The notes beneath the pieces are model-generated. The model was given only the letters and a program-made list of their open reading frames with translations, was not told the DNA's origin and did no database searches. Of a DNA stretch of 64,000 bases, positions 35,032 through 46,306 are shown in pieces. The position numbers were made by a program, and so were the translations under genes. This DNA comes from Gonapodya prolifera JEL478 (taxonomy: Eukaryota; Monoblepharomycota; Monoblepharidomycetes; Monoblepharidales; Gonapodyaceae). Where the stretch lies: assembly GCA_001574975.1 (NCBI GenBank), contig KQ965798.1:123397-187396 (forward strand), given 5' to 3'. Every line of letters begins with the position of its first letter. The stretch's first letter is position 1.

Positions 35032-37860
35032 TCACGGGCTCCGCCCAGTGACGAGAGCGACTATGCGATCAATGGCCTCTCCTTTCTCCTGCGGAGACAT
35101 GCGTTCTTGATGTCTGCCACGCAAATCTAACACAAGCCTGCTTACAAACGTATCATTTTTCTTCGCAGTCACAAACACTTACTGGGAGATAGCTTGAGAC
35201 TGGTTACAGCCCCACGATCATCGCCAACGAGGAGAACAGGACTAAATTCGTTGAAAACCACGTGCGTCACCTTTGCCTTCCTTGCCACCTGTTGCTCGCA
35301 TATGGCTTCGTACTTGTTGACGTTGAGATCAAAAACGAACACCTTAAAATTGAGGAGTATCATCAGTGTCCCGGAAATGGATTTTTGTTGGTACACACCT
35401 TTCCTTCGGTTGTGCCAGCTGCAAAAATTGTACTCGCAAAAGGCGCCCACGCTACATCACCAACTGGTCCTCCTAAGTCGAACGTCATGACTGGCGATGT
35501 CTGCGAAATGTCCCATAGCTTCACTGTCCAGTCTCCCGAAGCAGTGATGAAGTACTTTGTGTGGAAAGGGTTCATTCGAACAGCATAGATTGCCATATGG
35601 TGACCCTCGTTGAAGCAATCCGACCGGTGTAGATTTATGAAATCCAGTTCAAAACAGTCGGACTCACCTCGTAGGTCCTCAAATACTCGCTACTATACGC
35701 CTTTGAGCATAGATGCAGCTTTCCTTCTTCCGTTCCAACCACAAACAAATGTTCATCGCTTTTGCTGAAATCTAAACAACATCCACCGCCTGCATCCATG
35801 AACTTGCTTTCTTCTTCCGGAACATCACCAGCGTGCGTTGCCCCGGCCTCAGGCTGGTTTATGATGCGAATGATATCCTTTCAAGTATGAACAGAACGTC
35901 AACTTGGTGTCCTCGTTTGGTTCCTTTCGTTCATCCTCACCGTGAATGCCAATTCATTTTTCAACACAGTCCATCCAGTAACTCTTCCGTCACTACTTAT
36001 GCTGCAGAAATTTGCGTTGTCGTCGAGATCATCTCTCTGCCATCGAACTTGCCACACTGGGTCTGAATGTTTCCCAGCACGCCCCTGTGAACGCAGTAAA
36101 GGCGCCGCTGACTTGTCTTGTAAGTCATACACCAGAACTGTTCCGTCGTAGAGACCAACAGCAAGAAGTGATGGGTGCTAAAAACAAGATGCAACTTCCT
36201 CGGAATGATGTGCAAGGAGAACATCTGTCCTTCTCTTACTTGTGGGTGGAAATCAAGACACATCACGCCGCTGTCGGCCTCCCACAACCACTCCGGATAA
36301 CTTGGATTCTTAAAACTGAATACAGCAACCTCTCCTGGTCCCTGCTTCACAAAGTCGTACGAGCCGTAACTACAGGAAACTGTGGAGCAACAGAAAATGG
36401 TCGTCCCGATTCACCCACTCACCCGACTGCCAGCATATCGGAGAACTTTGGCGACCATGAAACTGAAGTGACTTGCTTTTTCCTCTGAGGATCGTGTGCA
36501 AATTTCCAGAGCGGAAGTAACGTTCCCCCTGTTTGAAAGGTTTCAAACAAGAAATCGGATACGAACCACAGGGCACCCACGTCTTCCCTCCCGACCCTCA
36601 TCAGCTGCATCATCCCAGTAGCGAAAATCTTGTGCTACGTCGTCAAAGGTGTTCTGGTTCGCCATTCTTTCAACAACGGCGAGATTCCGCCGCAAATCTG
36701 GATTACGGTGGAAGTGTTCGTTAGCAGCTTCCCCGACGCCCGTCGTTGAGGTCATTGAAGCAGGCAGAGGCGGCAAGTCGGAAGAATGGGTTGCTGTCTT
36801 TGTTGGAGCGGATGGTGCAGCCTGAAGAGCAGCTGTCGTTGGCAAACAATGACTTTCCATCGGAGAAAGATGCTCACTTTTCCCTTCTCTTTCGCTCTCT
36901 CCTTTGCAGCAAGGTCCTCCATATATGCATCGAAAATCGTCCACTGGCTCACATTATGTGATATAGTACGTTGCGGAGGTGGGTCTGTGTTTGTGAACCT
37001 ATCCTGAATGGCACACGAAATCCAAGTTCGTTCGATCATTTACGCAATACGCCAGAAGAAGTTTCCCCGGCGATGTGGCGTGACAGACACCCACTCTTAA
37101 TGGGTTGCTCGCCGTTTGACTTGCCCTCTCTGCAAAACTGAATTGATTCCTTGGGGGCTTCTTCATTTTGGTTTCTGCTTCTTCTTCTTTAGACTCCACG
37201 GGCCGGGTTGGGGAGTCTGGGGTGACGGCCGACCCTCCAGGTGAAGTCGCATCAGTTGGATATGCTGTTTCTGTTGTGGATGATTCCGAAGCTGGGGATG
37301 GCCCAGAACCGATTGGATCTTCTTTGTAGACGAGGTAGCTAGCAATAGCGACGGAGTTCGTCATTCTTCGGAAAGCTTTTGATAGAATCTAGGGTGATGT
37401 CTCACCCATCGAACTCAAAATGTAGCACCGTGTGCTCGACATTCTGAGCTACCCGGAAAATCCTGTCTTTATTGTTGAACCGAGCGTAGTTCTGCGCCGC
37501 CAAGGGATTGTTCGCGTTTAGAACTCTTGTGAACTCTTCGTCCAGCTCTTTGTCGGTAAGCTGAAGTTGGGTGGGTGGCTTCAGAAGGGCTTTGGGCTAG
37601 ATTGAAGGGAAATTTTTTTAGAGAGAGGCGAGGCTGCAATCCATCAAGATTTCGGGGCATTTCATTGCGTTGGTTCATGTAGTGTTGGGAGTTCCCCCAG
37701 AGGTTGCTCCTTCACCTTGAAGACGCACCTGCATCCACGAGTTTCCATCCTCTGTTCCCTGTTGTACGAGTCCGGGAGCATCAGGACCAGTGTCTGCCTC
37801 CCTTCCTTTCATCGCATCGGCTTTCGTTTCCGGCGCTGGAACCTTGCGCGTGCTATACAT
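35032..37860 (-). CDS. DNAI1: Axonemal outer-arm dynein intermediate chain 1 (DNAI1/IC1)
   Basis: WD-repeat intermediate chain of the outer dynein arm. Start [17 protein letters not shown] at 37860; the hallmark light-chain-binding stretch [17 protein letters not shown] and [18 protein letters not shown] lies at 37460-37590, then an acidic/Pro-rich linker. WD repeats include [98 protein letters not shown] and [15 protein letters not shown]. The C-terminus ends [20 protein letters not shown], stop 35032-35034. Introns are small throughout. Presence of this gene implies motile zoospores. Confidence 0.93.
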
Positions 37861-38090
37861 GGTGAGATTAACACCGGTAAATTGATCAAGATTCGTTCGT
37901 AGAGCGTTTTATTGCTGCGATGCCGCTTGATTCCACGGGAAACGGGTGACAATAATGGTGAAGTTTTGTGAGCCAACCCGAACTGGCGCGCACGTCATGT
38001 GTTCACTTCTCTCCTATGGCATATAATTTCTGCTCTCAAATCCCTACAAAAGCGCACAATATTCCATTCGTTAACTCCCATCATCCCTCC

Positions 38091-39857
38091 TCACGCCGAT
38101 GGACCGCTCGGAGTTCCAGACGGAGGTGCCCCAGGGCCTCCCATGCCGCTACGCGAAAGAGGGTTAGAGGCCAAACACCAGAAAGGAGTCGAAAGACGAA
38201 GAATGTGACCTACTCGGAAGTGGGGGCTCCTCCAGGGGCGCTTCCTGGGTTTGGCGGTGGTGTCTCCCCTCCAGAAGCCCCCGTCGGGGAGCTCACGGCA
38301 GAAGTCGCGGATGCCGAAGGCGTGGAAAGGGAGGCTGAGGAAGTTGCCGACGCCGAGGGTGTGAAGAAGGAGCTCGCCGAGGGAGTTCTCGATGACATCA
38401 TGGAAGTTGAGCTGGAAGACACTCCCGTCGACGAAGAGGAAGACAAGGACGACATTGGTGGAGCAGCTGACGGCGCCGCAGTCCTAGCCCCCAAGTGTAA
38501 GTAAGCTTGTTTGCGAACAGAAAAAGAGACTGAGATACCAACGCCTTGGTGATGCCACTCGACGGAGCAACCGCCGTTGGAGTCCTTAGCGAAGCAGTTG
38601 CCGACGGTGTTGCGCTTGTAGCAATAGCAACAGGGGTGCGAAGGAAAAGGCGCGGATTAAAGTCTGCTCATGGGATAGTCGCAACTGATAATTTGACAAC
38701 TTACCTTTCTATCTTCGCGCTTGTCAGCGGAGCTTTGATGGGGATAGTCTTTTTGGCGGAAGCATCAATGAGAAGCAGATAGAGCGGTAAATCCAGCCTC
38801 ACATACCTGGGTGATGACGACAACAGTGGGTACTGTTATGGAGACAGTCTGTCCAGCTGTTACAACCGACATTGTGGGTATGGTCTTAGTCTCAAATGCA
38901 CTGAGAGGCGTGTATGTCGGAAACGGTTTCGTAGAAGTTAATTGAAAATGCTTCAGAGAGATGACAATACACTCAATTTTTCCACGAGACTGACGTGGCG
39001 GTTGTGAAAGTGCTAACGGTGAGTGTCTGAGTGGCGACACTGGTGACATAGGTGAACGCTTCCACAGTTCGAATCGAAGTCTAAGCCGTTGCAGTAGTTA
39101 GTACAGATTTATTAGCGTCGCCCAGGTCGAAACTCACCACTGGAAGCGTAAGTGGCTTTTTCACCGATTGGGTGACAGTGACGACAGTGGTAAAGAACGC
39201 TGATATCGTTGAAGTCATAACAGCGGACGCAGTGCTCGTTGCTGTCACCGTGACACTAAAATCACACGTCATATGCATGACGCATGAGAGTGGTTGTCGT
39301 TTAACATTGAAAATTTAGATACCTACGTGGATGGCACGAATCGAGTTGTTGTGGTAGCAACGGTAACCGGCTTTGCGACTGTCGCGGTGAAATCGGAATC
39401 AAGAATACTTATCAGAACACTTCAAATGAGAAAACAAATTTTAAACTCACCGACGGAAGTCACAAAGGCTGTTGCGGTAGAGTAAACACTGTGGCATTGA
39501 AAGTGTGACGCAATGACATTAAACTTCAACCATTGCGGAGCAACTCACGTTACAGCCGAAACAGTAGTAGCTGTCTGAGTCTAAAGGCCACCAAAAGGAT
39601 CAGAAAGCAATAGGAACGGTGCTTTGCAACTTTCAAACCTTGACGAGCGTGGACGTTGCTGTGACTGTGACGACAGAGGGTTGGACAACCGTCTTGACGA
39701 TATTCTGACGCTTCTGTAGTCTCTTATCACTGACAGGCGCTAAACGGGTAAATACGAAGTGAGCGCCTTCAGATAAAGTTTGCTTGCAAATTGGACACAT
39801 ACCCGCCGTCGCTCCAAGGACTGCCACGAAGAGAAGCAAGAGAGCAAGAAGACGCAT
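38091..39857 (-). CDS. Secreted Thr/Val-rich repeat protein A (many tiny exons)
   Basis: Unrecognised secreted protein. Exon 1 (ATG 39857) is a signal peptide, MRLLALLLLFVAVLGATA. The next exon, APVSDKRLQKRQNIVKT, has two KR dibasic sites, then VTVTATSTLVK. After that come many exons of about 30-80 bp, each carrying one T/V unit such as TQTATTVSAVT, YSTATAFVTS, TVAKPVTVATTTT, VTVTATSTASAVMTSTISAF and SVVTAGQTVSITVPTVVVIT. The C-terminal part is Ser/Pro/Gly-rich (SPTGASGGETPPPNPGSAP) and ends PSGTPSGPSA at stop 38091-38093. It is the divergent paralogue of the gene at 40271. Cell-wall, extracellular-matrix or adhesin roles are possible, with heavy O-glycosylation likely. Exon edges are approximate. 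Confidence 0.65.
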
Positions 39858-40270
39858 CGGTTTTGGAAGCACGAGACAAGGGAGGGCTTTGAGGGCAGTC
39901 GATTGATTATCGAATAAAAATCAAGGTGTGCGAATCGCCGCAATGACAGATGCAAAAGCCAACTTCGCCACACGAAGGTGACGTTTCGACATTCCGAGCT
40001 TTTCGAAGAGATGGCCGATTCACGGCCGCTCTAGGAGAACGTATTAATGCAAAAATTATCCCGTCACGTGTTCATTTTCTTTTTGTGGGATCAGCTAGCT
40101 CCAAGAATTCGAATGTGGTACACACATCTGGCCCGTGCAGGAATGTCCTCATCGGGTGACAGCGGCGACACGGTTTCCCAGGCCTTCGGACAAAAAACCG
40201 ACATAAAGCAGAAGGTCACTTCAGGAGTACGCCAATCATCGCCTGCCCTCACAAGCTCACTTCCTCCAAG
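39858..40270. promoter_or_regulatory. Divergent promoter region of the secreted repeat pair
   Basis: 413 bp between the two start codons of the paralogous secreted genes. It would allow joint control. No motif recognised. Confidence 0.4.
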
Positions 40271-41525
40271 ATGAACCACCTCCTGGCTTTCCTGCTTGTC
40301 TTGGTCCTCAGCGCACAGACATTCGCTCAATCGTCTGTCAAGTCGTCTGTCCCTATTCAACCTGGTCAGACGCTTACCGTGACTGCGACACGTGAGTCTG
40401 TCATCTCCATTGAAAACGAGAAAATCTTACCTTTGGGTTTGGCGAAACAGAAATTCAAAAGTCGTATGTCACCGTCACCCAAACTATTGCGACGACTCTG
40501 ACGTTCCCGGTGGAAGTCATTCAAACGGCAGTCGTTAAAGCTCCGGCGACGTATACCACCACGCAGACCGTTATTGCTACGTGCGTTAAACCTTTCGCTC
40601 ACTTTCCGGAGAAAACTGACAACTCTTGGCCCACGTAGAACGCTTGAGACTGCTACAGCAAAGGTTGCTACTTTAACATGTTTGTTCTACGCAGCGTCTT
40701 ATTTGTTTCTAATTTCCACCGCAGACTGTCACAACGGTAACCGCAACAGCACTGACAACAGTATCTATTGGGGCTGCGGTGACGGTGAGACGGCATTCCC
40801 ACTAAAGCGACGAATCTGCTAACTTCAGTACGATCTACAGCAAACGGCTGTTGCAAAGGTCCCGGCTACGTTCTTTTCGACTACAGTTCGAACTGTTCAA
40901 GCATTCTCTTACGTCACAGTGCCGCAGGTAATGATATACCACTCGTTTTAGACTTATACAATGATAACCTATCCATATTTTAGACGGTTACGCAAACCGT
41001 TAAGGCTATCATACCCACAACCATCACCTCGAAAATCTACGTCCCGGAGGTGAGTACCACAGATATTTCCTTGTAATCGTATTTCCACACCAAATCTATT
41101 AGACCCTGACGACTACCATTCCTGTCACCACCACTGTGCTCGTACCCAGCTTGGTTGTTGTAACAGGACGTGAGTTTGTGCGGAATTTCATTCAACATCA
41201 ATTCACATCATATTTTTCCCCAGAACAAAAAGGCACACCATCTGTCAAAGGCCCTAGCGCTCCAACGTGAGTGATTTCGGTACATGTCCGTGTTCGACGA
41301 CACCAAATATTTCTTTCAAAACAAGTGCCCCTGCCGGTGGACCTTCTGAGGAAGCTCCGGGAGGCGGAACTGGAGGTGGAGCAGCCACCACTCCGTCTAT
41401 CTCTGTTCCAATCGGTGGTGCCACCAAGGTAAGCACGCAGCTGATGCAATATCTCCGTACCGCGCCAATTCATTGATTTTGATGCGAAGGTTGCGGTCCC
41501 AGTCGCAGCCGGAACGAGGTTTTGA
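40271..41525 (+). CDS. Secreted Thr/Val-rich repeat protein B (many tiny exons)
   Basis: Paralogue of the divergent gene at 38091-39857. Exon 1 encodes a signal peptide and PIQPGQTLTVTAT. Each of the next exons holds one or two T/V repeats: SYVTVTQTIATTLTFPVEVI then QTAVVKAPATYTTTQTVIAT; TLETATAKVATLT; TVTTVTATALTTVSIGAAVT; QTAVAKVPATFFSTTVRTVQ; TVTQTVKAIIPTTITSKIYV; TLTTTIPVTTTVLVPSLVVV. A Gly/Ser/Pro-rich exon follows (GGPSEEAPGGGTGGG), and the end is VAVPVAAGTRF, stop 41523-41525. Introns are 50-70 bp with GT-AG ends. No GPI tail is obvious. The recurring motif is [QS]-T-A-V-x-K-x-P-A-T, seen at least twice. Confidence 0.7.
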
Positions 41526-41672
41526 GGGGTTGTACATCTCGAGTAAAGATCAAAATCTCACGACGGGGTATATGTGCTAGTCTTGGAGATTGAATAAATT
41601 CCCGGGGTTGTGTCCGTAGTCGTTGACTTTTTGGAAAGCTCTCAATCTGATCGACGAAGGACAGAACCCAGA

Positions 41673-42832
41673 ATGACAACCTCGCCGACAGTACCGGAGG
41701 TGATGGAGACGACGTTAGCCATCATTAAACCCGATGCCGCAGACAAGGAGGATGAAATCGCGTGGCGGATTCAAAGGGAAGGCTTCAGCGTGAAGATGGT
41801 TCGTGATACAGTTTGTCGATCGGACGCGATAAGACTCGAAGAGCTGACATCTTCACTGCGCTCGCTGCGTGGACTTGAAATATCTCGCAGCGCCGGAGAA
41901 TCACATTGACGAAGGAGCAAGCGGGTGAATTTTACCAAGAACATGTTGGAAAACCATTCTACACGGAGCTCGTCAAGTTCATGACCAGGCAAGCGTCATG
42001 ATGCTGGAAGCTCTGTTTGGGTGCCGGCGTGGAATAGCGGAATCATCGGGCATGACTCCCCTCCCCTCCTCCTCAGCGGTCCCATTGTAGTCCTTGCGTT
42101 GCAGAAGTTCCGTGCCATTGAAGAATGGCGTAAGCTCATAGGTCCAACGAACTCCCACAAGGCGCGTGAAACAGCCCCGGAGAGGTGTGTGGAGAAAACG
42201 AAAACCGCTGGTGTTCAGGAACATTGGTACAATAAAGGAAGTGGTCGACCATGCCAATGAAACAACTTGAGCAATTTGTTAGATTGATTCAGTGGGACCT
42301 CAATGAAAGACGCTGGAAGTTTGGAAAGAACTTTGTAACGATATGCGAGTCTTCGTTCTCCTGGTAACTTGATGTCCCCCTAGCCTTCGTGCCATGTATG
42401 GAACGGACAACACCCGAAATGCGTGCCATGGAAGCGACTCACCTAAGAGTGCCGATCGAGAGGTTCTCTTTTTCTTCGGTGGCGGTGGGTTGTTGCCGTG
42501 AAATTACGCTATTCGCGTTGGAAGTTCCTAACAAAGTTTGGCAGTCACATCTCCGAGTGTCCCACTTATCTCACCTTCGGACACAGCTACAGCACCGGCG
42601 GCTTCGGATCAATCTCGACTTATCCTTGAGCGTGAAGTATACCCAACATTAACAAAAGGCTTGACACAGTTAGCCAAGGAAAAGCCTGCGAACCCGACGG
42701 TGAGACATTCTCCTTTTGACACTGATAGACTTCAACCAACGCATATGTCAATTTTCCTTGAAGCAATGGCTGGGTCGATGGCTGTTGGCTAATAACCCAA
42801 ACCAGCCACGAATGGAAGAACCACCAAAATAA
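41673..42832 (+). CDS. NME5: NME5-type nucleoside diphosphate kinase with Dpy-30 tail
   Basis: Flagellar NDK-family protein of the NME5/radial-spoke RSP23 group. Exons 41673-41798, 41891-41988, 42077-42184, 42384-42478, 42545-42699 and 42764-42832 join in frame to 216 aa (human NME5 is about 212). Motifs: TTLAIIKPDA, TLTKEQAGEFYQEHVGKPF, SGPIVVLALQ with WRKLIGPTNSHKARETAPES, and LRAMYGTDNTRNACHGSDSP with the active-site His kept. The tail YPTLTKGLTQLAKEKPANPT + QWLGRWLLANNP is a Dpy-30 dimerisation motif. The intron at 41989-42076 starts with GC, not GT, after a strong AG/GCAAGC site. Confidence 0.93.
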
Positions 42833-43029
42833 TGCAATGAAGCCAAATGTGTACTCTTCTAGATTCTATGATACAAATTTTCGTAAGATTCAGAATTGAA
42901 AATTCGGAGTTGTGTGCGCACCTGCGAGCCCATTGTGCCACCACCTAGTCCCCTCATCTCTGCATTCGCTTAGCATTGCAATCGATGGATTCCGGTTCAC
43001 TGCTGACAGAAGCAAAGTCAAACTCATCG

Positions 43030-45151
43030 CGGCGAACATACAACCCCAGATCTATCGATGAGGGCCGCTCTGTTTGGTTGCCTTCTTCGCGTTCCTCATC
43101 TACGCTATTCGTGAGCATTTAAGGAAGAGAGGCTTGCTATAAGTGCTCACGCATCACTCTAAATAGCTAGATTGCTACATATGTGATATGGCGGGATTCC
43201 TGTGGGTACTTTCCGAACGGATTGCCACGACAAGTGCACCAACGAACCGACTCCATAGATGCTTTTGTGTACCGGTCATTTGGGATCATACTCATTCAAT
43301 CTCTTGCAAACGTGTGCTTTGTTTTATCGGATTTCCTCAACGAGATTGTGAGGGATCTGTGTTGAGTTTCCCTTCCGGTGTGTATCGCATAACGACTTCA
43401 CCACAAAGCTCGATCTGCCCTGTCCATGTCTCCCATATTTTGTGAGCACTAACGTCGGTAAGCACTGATCAATATTTACAAAAGCAAAGATGTTGAAATG
43501 TCCACTGACGGAAACTCCAGCACTCGGTATCTTGCTTTGTTCGACATAAGGGCGACGTTCGTCTTAGCCCGACTACAGATCAACAAAAGCTTACTGGATC
43601 TGTTCAGTAACCAATCAAAAAATGTGAACTCCTCCATTCTCCCGCGTGACACCGTTACCATGGTCGAGAGACAGGAATCATTCCAAAACTACCCGGAACA
43701 TAACCACGGATTTTTCTTTAGAAACCGAGTGCCGCAACCTATTCCAAAACTTCTCATACTCGATTGAGCAAGATCGAATATTACAGCACCGTTTCACTGA
43801 CAAATACATGATCAAAATTATTGTCGTTTTCGTTTTTATCCTTTCGGTACCTGTTCTTGGGGTGGCATTGACGATTGGGGACTCGAGCTGCCCTCCCAAT
43901 CAAGGGTTTGGAGCAGACTGGACCGTTGCCAAGGTTGTCTTTGCTTTGTCATCTTCTTTTTGCTCGCACCAGCCATTGTGGTTGTTCTGCGAAACTCCAA
44001 TAGTATGGGGTGACCACTGAACACATTGGAAGATATTGCTTGCTCACTTCGTTCGCCCCCCCAGATACCCACAACATCAGGGGAGATCTGATCCTATCGT
44101 GCGTCACCAGTGTACCACTGTTCGCAGGATATGTCTACTGGTTTCTTGGCGACGTGGAGGTTCGAACCGGAACAGCAATACTGGGTTACTGGAACCCCGC
44201 GCTTTTCGTCGTGATCTGGACCTTTTGCACACATTCAACCGCAGTAGTGTCACCGCTCGTTGGTGTGTTGAACCGGCTTCGCCAACGCAAAAGTTTCGGA
44301 CGCAATCTTGCCATGGATGAAGCGAGCTTTTGGGGACTCATATTTCGTGGAGGTAAGTTTAAAGACTTCGCTGCTCGGGACTTCTGCGGTGCGTTCGTAC
44401 TGTTCACATCTTTGCCTGCACGTTCAGACAGATATTCTTCGTAGTTGAAAACGTCGTAAATGATATCAATAGTTTCGCGGATATCACAAACATCTAAGGA
44501 TGTGCGCAAAGCTTTTCATCGAGGACATCCGGCGTTTACATGGCGAGACTGCTCGTTTGATACAAGATTCTTGCTACAGCGAAGCACTTCTCTCGATTGG
44601 TCAAGACACCGCTGTCGCCCCTAGTGCACGCTATAATCAGAACCACAGTTTGCAGCCATTTTGGCTGGAGTATCTACCGAAGAACGCTGGAGCTTTGCCA
44701 GTACCGCCAGTGTTACATGACCTGTGGCACAAGATTGCCGTCCGCTATTTAAGGGATGACGCTGACTCGCAGCTCAACTTACCTAGCTATATCACTGTTG
44801 AAGTACAACAAAAGGTGAGTGCGGTCCTCATTTCTCGCTTGTGGATGTGCATGAATACCGAGCATTTTTCCACACCAGATCAATGCAGGCAACATCACAA
44901 TAAATATGTTCGACCAAGTGCTCGCCGAGGTTTACTTGTGAGTGACGACCATCAGGTGCGGACTCCGTCACTGTTTTTGATCAGCTCCGCTCCGATCTAC
45001 ACACATAAGGATGCTTTACCAGAACACATTCCGAAGTGAGTCAAACTGTTTCATGCTCGCTATTCCCGGTGGTTCAAATCTCTAAATCTCTTCCTCTGAA
45101 GAGTACGTCCAGCAACACGAAAACAACAACAGGTCCACAACCTCGGTGTAA
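43030..45151 (+). pseudogene. 7TM-RGS protein, copy 1 (disrupted in its membrane half)
   Basis: First of three paralogues with seven TM helices followed by an RGS domain, the layout of fungal GprK-type or plant RGS1-type regulators of G alpha. The conserved CGPLCLV segment of the other copies is read here with TGA (43059-43061) in place of the first Cys codon (TGC in copy 2). TM segment GADWTVAKVV runs into a one-base frame change before CFVIFFLLAPAIVVVL (about 43920-43990). The rest is open: GYVYWFLGDVEVRTGTAILG, FVVIWTFCTHSTAVVSPLVG, then the RGS part FIEDIRRLHGETARLI, QPFWLEYLPKNAG and SQLNLPS, ending STTSV at 45149-45151. It may be an assembly error pair, but two separate lesions point to a pseudogene. 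Confidence 0.65.
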
Positions 45152-45722
45152 AGACACAGCGTCTCTGTATGATGGAGCCGTAATCACATCCGATACAGCT
45201 AGAGTAGATTTAACCCGGGGAGCGAGTCACCTGTATGTCGAGTGAATCCCTTCGAATGAGATGGTGTTGGTGGGGGAATAGATTTCACCAACGCCGATCG
45301 TCATGGTACGCATCCGCACAAAACTCAAGCAAATACGTGAGTATAAGGCTCGAAGAAGCAATCCGTATTGCGATCGCGTGACGACCCGTTTGTATCTGAC
45401 GAGCGAACGGTGTTAACAGTCCTGGCCTCCCCGTGGGTCGCACAAGGCGTCGCGATCCAGTACTACACGAACATATGGTCGCTATTTCTTCAACCTGCGA
45501 AGCAAGGAGTACATATGTGAGTGGGGCGATTCCGCCGGCGTTACAAGGGCGTTCCATATGGACGAAGAGGGAGTTTACCTTCTCCACAAAGGCATTTTCA
45601 GCCCATTTCAAATCTATTTTGTCGTGTACACCTCGGGAATGGTTTGAAATGGGTGTTAGCTTGTCCAGTGGGCGCATCTCCGGCGCCGTGACAAATCATA
45701 GTCTCACTCATCCTTTTGCACT
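45152..45722. other. Intergenic stretch with a WW-like fragment
   Basis: About 570 bp. One frame near 45450-45530 reads TRTYGRYFFNLRSKEYI, reminiscent of the second strand of a WW domain, with LPVGRTRRRDP just before it in another frame. No complete gene could be built, so it may be a relic or chance. Confidence 0.3.
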
Positions 45723-46142
45723 ATGCTCAGCACGACGTTTTTCGTCGGCCTCGCCTTCTTCGCCTTCTTCGTGGGGACAGGCGCGTACCTTCTCCTCTTT
45801 CTTCCCAAACGAAAGAGGGCGGCGCTTGACTTTGCCAATTGGGAGAAAGGTGAGCGTACAGCCTCGGAGGCCCAGGAGGTGCTGTTGTACAGTCCTTCTG
45901 TGCAGTAAGGATTAGGCTTGCTTCTGCTCTAAAGTTGTGGTTCCTTTTCTTGTATTGATTGATCCGTATCCATCATCTTTCCAGACCCTGTACTTTCGTC
46001 CCACATTCCCCGCGCGACCTTTTCGCTTGTCCTGTGGTTCCTGTGCTGGACAGTATCTCTTTGGCCCGCGCTGGGCTTCGTAACGCCAGTCGCGCTTTTT
46101 AGTCAGTCGGCGGGAATCACGGCGGCTGTCAGCATAATTTAG
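45723..46142 (+). CDS. Small hydrophobic membrane protein (94 aa)
   Basis: Hypothetical protein from two exons, 45723-45849 and 45985-46142, that join in frame at a GTGAGC donor and a TTTCCAG acceptor. Exon 1 carries a TM helix, FFVGLAFFAFFVGTGAYLLL, then the basic stretch FLPKRKRAALDFANWEK. Exon 2 carries one or two more hydrophobic segments, ATFSLVLWFLCWTVSLWPAL and GFVTPVALFSQSAGITAAVS, to a stop at 46140-46142. If unspliced, exon 1 gives a 61-aa protein instead. No family recognised; the tail-to-tail neighbour is the PEX39-type gene. Confidence 0.4.
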
Positions 46143-46306
46143 AAATTTAGATGCGGTTTCTCTACATATAATAACGCCATCAACGACCTCTTGATATAAG
46201 TGGTGGGCTAAATGTTCCCACACGTATGGCTCGTTAAATTACACTACGCAATTGCTTGAGATGTCATTGTACTGCGACCCCTCGCTCCCCTCTCTGCCTG
46301 TTCACT

